A stretch of 64,000 bases of DNA, from the NCBI RefSeq assembly GCF_026421305.1, contig NZ_JAPJBQ010000004.1:248001-312000 (forward strand). The letters are read 5' to 3'. Under the pieces are notes generated by a model. It searched no databases. It was given only the letters and a program-made list of their open reading frames with translations, and was not told the origin of the DNA. This document shows, piece by piece, positions 61,430 to 64,000 of this stretch (within the stretch, counting starts at the first letter, position 1; every line of letters starts with the position of its first letter). The DNA is from Dyella silvae (GTDB lineage: Bacteria > Pseudomonadota > Gammaproteobacteria > Xanthomonadales > Rhodanobacteraceae). Both the position numbers and the translations under genes were made by a program.

Positions 61430-61702
61430 TTAGCGCGAGCGGTCCTCGATCTCGGCCACCTTGCCGTCAAGGATAGTGATGATGACGATGTGCCCATTGT
61501 CCTTCGCGTACTGCCAGCGTTCGCCCTTGTAACCGCCAAGGTCGCTTTCCACGGGCTCCTTGAAATCCGGCGTGCCCATCAACTGCATGGCACGCGCGGC
61601 ACTGTCGCCCACGGTGAGCACTTCGCTGCCAACACGGTAGGTGCTGGCGGCGTGCGCGGCCAGGCTTAGCGACAGCAGTGCGATGGCGAGATAACGACGC
61701 AT
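61430..61702 (-). CDS. DUF2845-like small exported protein, copy B
   Basis: 90 residues with a signal peptide (AIALLSLSLAAHA). It has the same pattern as copy A: YRVGSEVLTVGDSAARAMQLMGTPDF, then GERWQYAKDNGHIVIITILDGKVAEIEDRSR. AGAAGGAGTTCGTC precedes the ATG. The two copies are adjacent and similar, so they are a tandem duplication. Function unknown. Confidence 0.75.
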   Translation of the reverse strand: MRRYLAIALLSLSLAAHAASTYRVGSEVLTVGDSAARAMQLMGTPDFKEPVESDLGGYKGERWQYAKDNGHIVIITILDGKVAEIEDRSR

Positions 61703-61733
61703 GACGAACTCCTTCTCTGGTGTGGGGTGACGC

Positions 61734-62309
61734 TCAGAAACCTGCGCCGGGACTGGCGAGGTAGGCCTGCTCGGCAGCGGTGTTCTCGCGTCCGAGCACA
61801 GCGTTGCGGTGGGGAAACCGCCCGAACCGCTGTATTACATCGTGGTGGCGGCGGGCGTAACCAAGGAAGTCCTCGAACGGCGGCCGCTCGGCGTGTGGCA
61901 ACGACGCCACCAGTCTTTCAAACAGGTGTACACAATGCTGTTGCAACGCCAGATGCTCGGCATGCTCCAACGGCATATAGGCGAACAGGCGTTGCAGCGG
62001 CGACAAGCGTTGATCGTCGCCGCGCGCGATGCCGGCCAGCGCGATGGCCTGTGCCCTGGCATCGGCCTGCCACGCCCGCGCATCGTTGCGATAGATATTT
62101 CGGCTGAACTGGTCGAGCACGATCAACAGCGCCAGCCAGCCCTCCGGCGTTGCCGTCCAGTCATCGCGCTCGCCGCGCGCGGCAGCGGCCAGCGTCTCAC
62201 CGAAACGCTCGCGGATCTGCGCATCGAGTGCGTCGTTACGCTCGAACCACAGCGCCTCGACGGCGTTATCGAACCAGAAATCCAGCACGTCCCCCGGCGT
62301 CGCCGACAC
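61734..62309 (-). CDS. DUF924 family protein
   Basis: 191 residues, matching the family length. Marks: DVLDFWFDN at the start, ALLIVLDQFSRNIYRNDARAWQADARA, and LFAYMPLEHAEHLALQQHCVHLFERL, ending with GRFPHRNAVLGRENTAAEQAYL. The fold is a TPR-like helical solenoid; no activity is known. I chose the GTG at 62309 because GGAGGAATACGC lies before it; the frame upstream to 62513 is Cys-rich and does not look coding. Confidence 0.85.
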   Translation of the reverse strand: MSATPGDVLDFWFDNAVEALWFERNDALDAQIRERFGETLAAAARGERDDWTATPEGWLALLIVLDQFSRNIYRNDARAWQADARAQAIALAGIARGDDQRLSPLQRLFAYMPLEHAEHLALQQHCVHLFERLVASLPHAERPPFEDFLGYARRHHDVIQRFGRFPHRNAVLGRENTAAEQAYLASPGAGF

Positions 62310-62337
62310 GCGTATTCCTCCCTGAAAGCAGCAGATA

Positions 62338-62778
62338 TTAGCCGTGCGTGGTACCGGCCAGGCAGTGCATGTCCCTATGAATGCCGTGCAGGCGGGAGAG
62401 CTGCACGCTGAGCACGCGCGCCGAGTCAGCGGGGGCGTTCGCCATCTGCCGCTCGAAGCTGTGCAGCAAGGCGCACTCGTTACGGGCCAGGCTATGGACC
62501 CAGGCGGCGTCACGATTGTTGGCGAGGCCAGCTGTCATCTCGGCCAGCGCACTACGAAGGGCGCCCGACAGCGTGCCGTGCCGTGCCGGGGTACGCCCGC
62601 TGGCTTGCACCTGGGCCTGCAGATCGCCGATCAGCATGTCGAGGGTTTGCAGGTTCTCTGCCAGCAGGGCCTGCAGGCCGGGTTCGCGCACCTGAGCCAA
62701 GGCACGCCGGTAGAGGTCCCGGTCATCGATGCCCTGGCGGATCAGATCGTTGTAACGCGGTACTCGAGCGTGCGACAC
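62338..62778 (-). CDS. DUF2383-like four-helix protein
   Basis: 146 residues, all helical, with two pairs of amphipathic helices (YNDLIRQGIDDRDLYRRALAQV and LQALLAENLQTLDMLIGDLQAQVQA in the first half). It resembles the PA2169/DUF2383 ferritin-like proteins, but without clear metal ligands. GGAGGCGACCTG lies before a GTG start. Function unknown. It precedes the DUF924 gene by 28 bp in the same direction. Confidence 0.6.
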   Translation of the reverse strand: MSHARVPRYNDLIRQGIDDRDLYRRALAQVREPGLQALLAENLQTLDMLIGDLQAQVQASGRTPARHGTLSGALRSALAEMTAGLANNRDAAWVHSLARNECALLHSFERQMANAPADSARVLSVQLSRLHGIHRDMHCLAGTTHG

Positions 62779-62884
62779 CAGGTCGCCTCCTACACCTTAT
62801 GGTTTACGAGGGCCATCCTCTTCCTTCCCCACTTAGCGGAAGGTTAATCGCCACCGGACGTCAGCGTTTTACTCAGCCTCCGTT

Positions 62885-63637
62885 CTACTGACCCACCTGC
62901 AGCAGATTCAGCGGTTGCCCATCGGCGCCACGGATGCCCTGCTGCAACTCCGCCAACTGCTGAACCGCGGGGCACAACGCCTGGATCTGCGGGGCCAGTG
63001 CCTGCATACGCTGCTCCAGACGCGGCCTCAGCTGGGTGGTCAGATCGGCGGCGGTATCGCGCAGGTTGGCGGCAGCCTGCAGGTCGCCGGTCATGGCGGC
63101 ATTCAGGGCCTGCTGCCCGAGATCGTTGGCGAGCAGTGGCATCAGGTCGGACGCCAGCTGGTTGGCGTATTGGTCGGCCAGGTTGCCCTGCCAGTCGTGG
63201 GTACTGTGGCTGGCGACAATACGTTGCTTGAACTCGGCCGCGCGGGCTGCCACGCGGCGGTCCAGCTCAGCGCGCGTATCCGAATCGAGCGACAGGCGGG
63301 TGCCTTCGTCGTGCATGGCCGAGGCCAGGAGATCCACCCCGCGCGTGGCGACGGCCTTTGCGCGGGGCTCAAGCGCCCGGAGGTCGCGCTCAAACAAGGC
63401 CAGACGGTCCTGATCCTCCGCCCGCAGCTGCACGTTGGCGCCATCGGTGCGCAGGTTGCCGTCGCGCAGTTCGACGCGGTGCGGCATGGGCTGCGGGCGG
63501 TCGAACAGCAAATGATCTGGCGCCAGCGTGAGGTCATAGCTGCTGGTGGCGTGGCAGGTGGTGGCCAAATCCTGGGCGTGCAGCGCGACGCTGCCGAGCG
63601 AGAGCAAGAGGACCAACGAGAAGCGGCGCAGGCGCAT
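62885..63637 (-). CDS. DUF2884 (YggN-like) exported protein, second copy
   Basis: 250 residues with a signal peptide (FSLVLLLSLGSVALHA). It shares with the copy at 55970 the order: a Cys-containing start (TCHATSSYDLTLAPDHLLFDR), the ELRDGNLRTDGANVQLRAEDQDRLALFERDLRALEPR region, a helical body and a C-terminal LCPAVQQLAELQQGI. The cap sequence is diverged, so the two copies are old paralogues. Function unknown. Confidence 0.78.
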   Translation of the reverse strand: MRLRRFSLVLLLSLGSVALHAQDLATTCHATSSYDLTLAPDHLLFDRPQPMPHRVELRDGNLRTDGANVQLRAEDQDRLALFERDLRALEPRAKAVATRGVDLLASAMHDEGTRLSLDSDTRAELDRRVAARAAEFKQRIVASHSTHDWQGNLADQYANQLASDLMPLLANDLGQQALNAAMTGDLQAAANLRDTAADLTTQLRPRLEQRMQALAPQIQALCPAVQQLAELQQGIRGADGQPLNLLQVGQ

Positions 63638-63717
63638 GGGAAAACCGTAACGGACGGGGTTGCAGCGATAACCTGTCACGCGGCAACCGCGCCTGAACCG
63701 CTCTTTCGGCAGGGGCC

Positions 63718-64000
63718 TCAGCGAAGCTTGCGGAAGCCCGCCCGCACCTGCGGCCGACCCAGACACCATGCCAGCCACAGCAGCACCGGCACGGTGACTG
63801 CCTTCGTCGCCAGGGCGATAAGGAAACTACGGCGAACGTGTGCGAGCGCCATGGTGGACGCCTCGTCCAGCGGCGCCTGGGCGTTGGTCAGTTCGACGCC
63901 CTGACTGAATTCGCGCCACTGGGACAGCAACATCAAACCACCCGCCAGCCCCCAACCCAGCGCCAGCAGAATCGCGGCCGCCTGTAGTGCCGGACGCGCC
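63718..64000 (-). CDS. Membrane protein, incomplete at the window edge
   Basis: The frame is open to the end of the window, so the N-terminus is missing. Two hydrophobic segments are seen (AAAILLALGWGLAGGLMLL, then FLIALATKAVTVPVLLWLAWCL), with a soluble loop WREFSQGVELTNAQAPLDEAST between and a basic tail. No family is recognised from this part. Confidence 0.5.
   Translation of the reverse strand, partial: ARPALQAAAILLALGWGLAGGLMLLSQWREFSQGVELTNAQAPLDEASTMALAHVRRSFLIALATKAVTVPVLLWLAWCLGRPQVRAGFRKLR

Noticed and set aside
1-64000. CRISPR array, prophage or integrative element
   Set aside because: No regular direct repeats with spacers, no integrase, transposase, phage structural gene or toxin-antitoxin pair was found; the only repeats are REP-like or inverted-repeat spacers.

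Overview
The window is GC-rich, densely coded bacterial chromosome from a gammaproteobacterium of the order Xanthomonadales, most likely family Rhodanobacteraceae (Dyella, Luteibacter, Rhodanobacter or Frateuria type). The evidence is a Clp/CRP-like regulator divergent from speD, SpeD of the bacterial class 1A type, the ygfB-pepP / zapA-6S RNA-fau arrangement, ubiquinone genes, a split trp locus and repeat families of the Xanthomonadales kind. The genus cannot be fixed from sequence reading alone. No phage, transposase, integrase, CRISPR array or rRNA operon is present; this is core chromosome with some accessory genes.

Layout. 1-470: end of cytochrome bd oxidase (cydB plus the tiny cydX). 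470-1520: a large inverted-repeat spacer. 1525-6120: ygfB-pepP (minus), then a cell-division and 6S RNA block with folate, EVE-domain and pentose-phosphate genes (plus). 6135-9160: an MFS exporter and a GYF-domain membrane protein. 9520-10530: rplM-rpsI-tRNA-Gln. 10660-12520: a GlcF-like iron-sulfur protein and coq7. 12620-15460: speD, clp and a MarR-GNAT fusion regulator. 15620-18830: trpG-trpD-trpC-HAD. 19060-25390: an unknown gene and a murein-peptide block (L,D-transpeptidase, Ala-Glu epimerase, NlpC/P60 endopeptidase, M19 dipeptidase, VanX-type dipeptidase). 25580-27750: trpE with a chorismate-lyase-like exported protein. 27940-32950: a second GYF-like membrane protein, a two-component system with a small periplasmic protein between its halves, and a 39-residue membrane protein. 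32950-33610: terminators, a possible small RNA and a nested inverted repeat. 33610-37570: rpe, DnaJ-like protein, cytochrome c, purC and small membrane proteins. 37660-44070: a GH50/GH42-like lipoprotein glycosidase, an amino-acid permease, a DUF1704 metallopeptidase-like protein and dinB. 44230-51220: TonB receptor, TPR-sulfotransferase, a membrane protein and a secreted unknown. 51300-54840: aceF-lpdA. 54980-64000: MscS channel, two DUF2884 proteins, a flavoprotein with a ketopantoate-reductase-like partner, LtrA, two DUF2845-like paralogues, a DUF924 protein, a DUF2383-like protein and an incomplete membrane protein.

How the genes work together. Most units are housekeeping: respiration (cydBX, coq7), pyruvate oxidation (aceF, lpdA), tryptophan (trpE, trpGDC), polyamine (speD), purine (purC), pentose phosphate (rpiA, rpe), translation (rplM, rpsI, tRNA-Gln). 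The most functional accessory blocks are the murein-peptide set lying between trpE and trpGDC, the sensor-kinase/periplasmic-protein/regulator operon that looks like the sortase-dedicated two-component family but has no sortase in the window, and the TonB receptor followed by a TPR-sulfotransferase. Several repeat families sit in intergenic spaces, including two near-identical purine-rich inverted repeats that each fill the gap between convergent genes.
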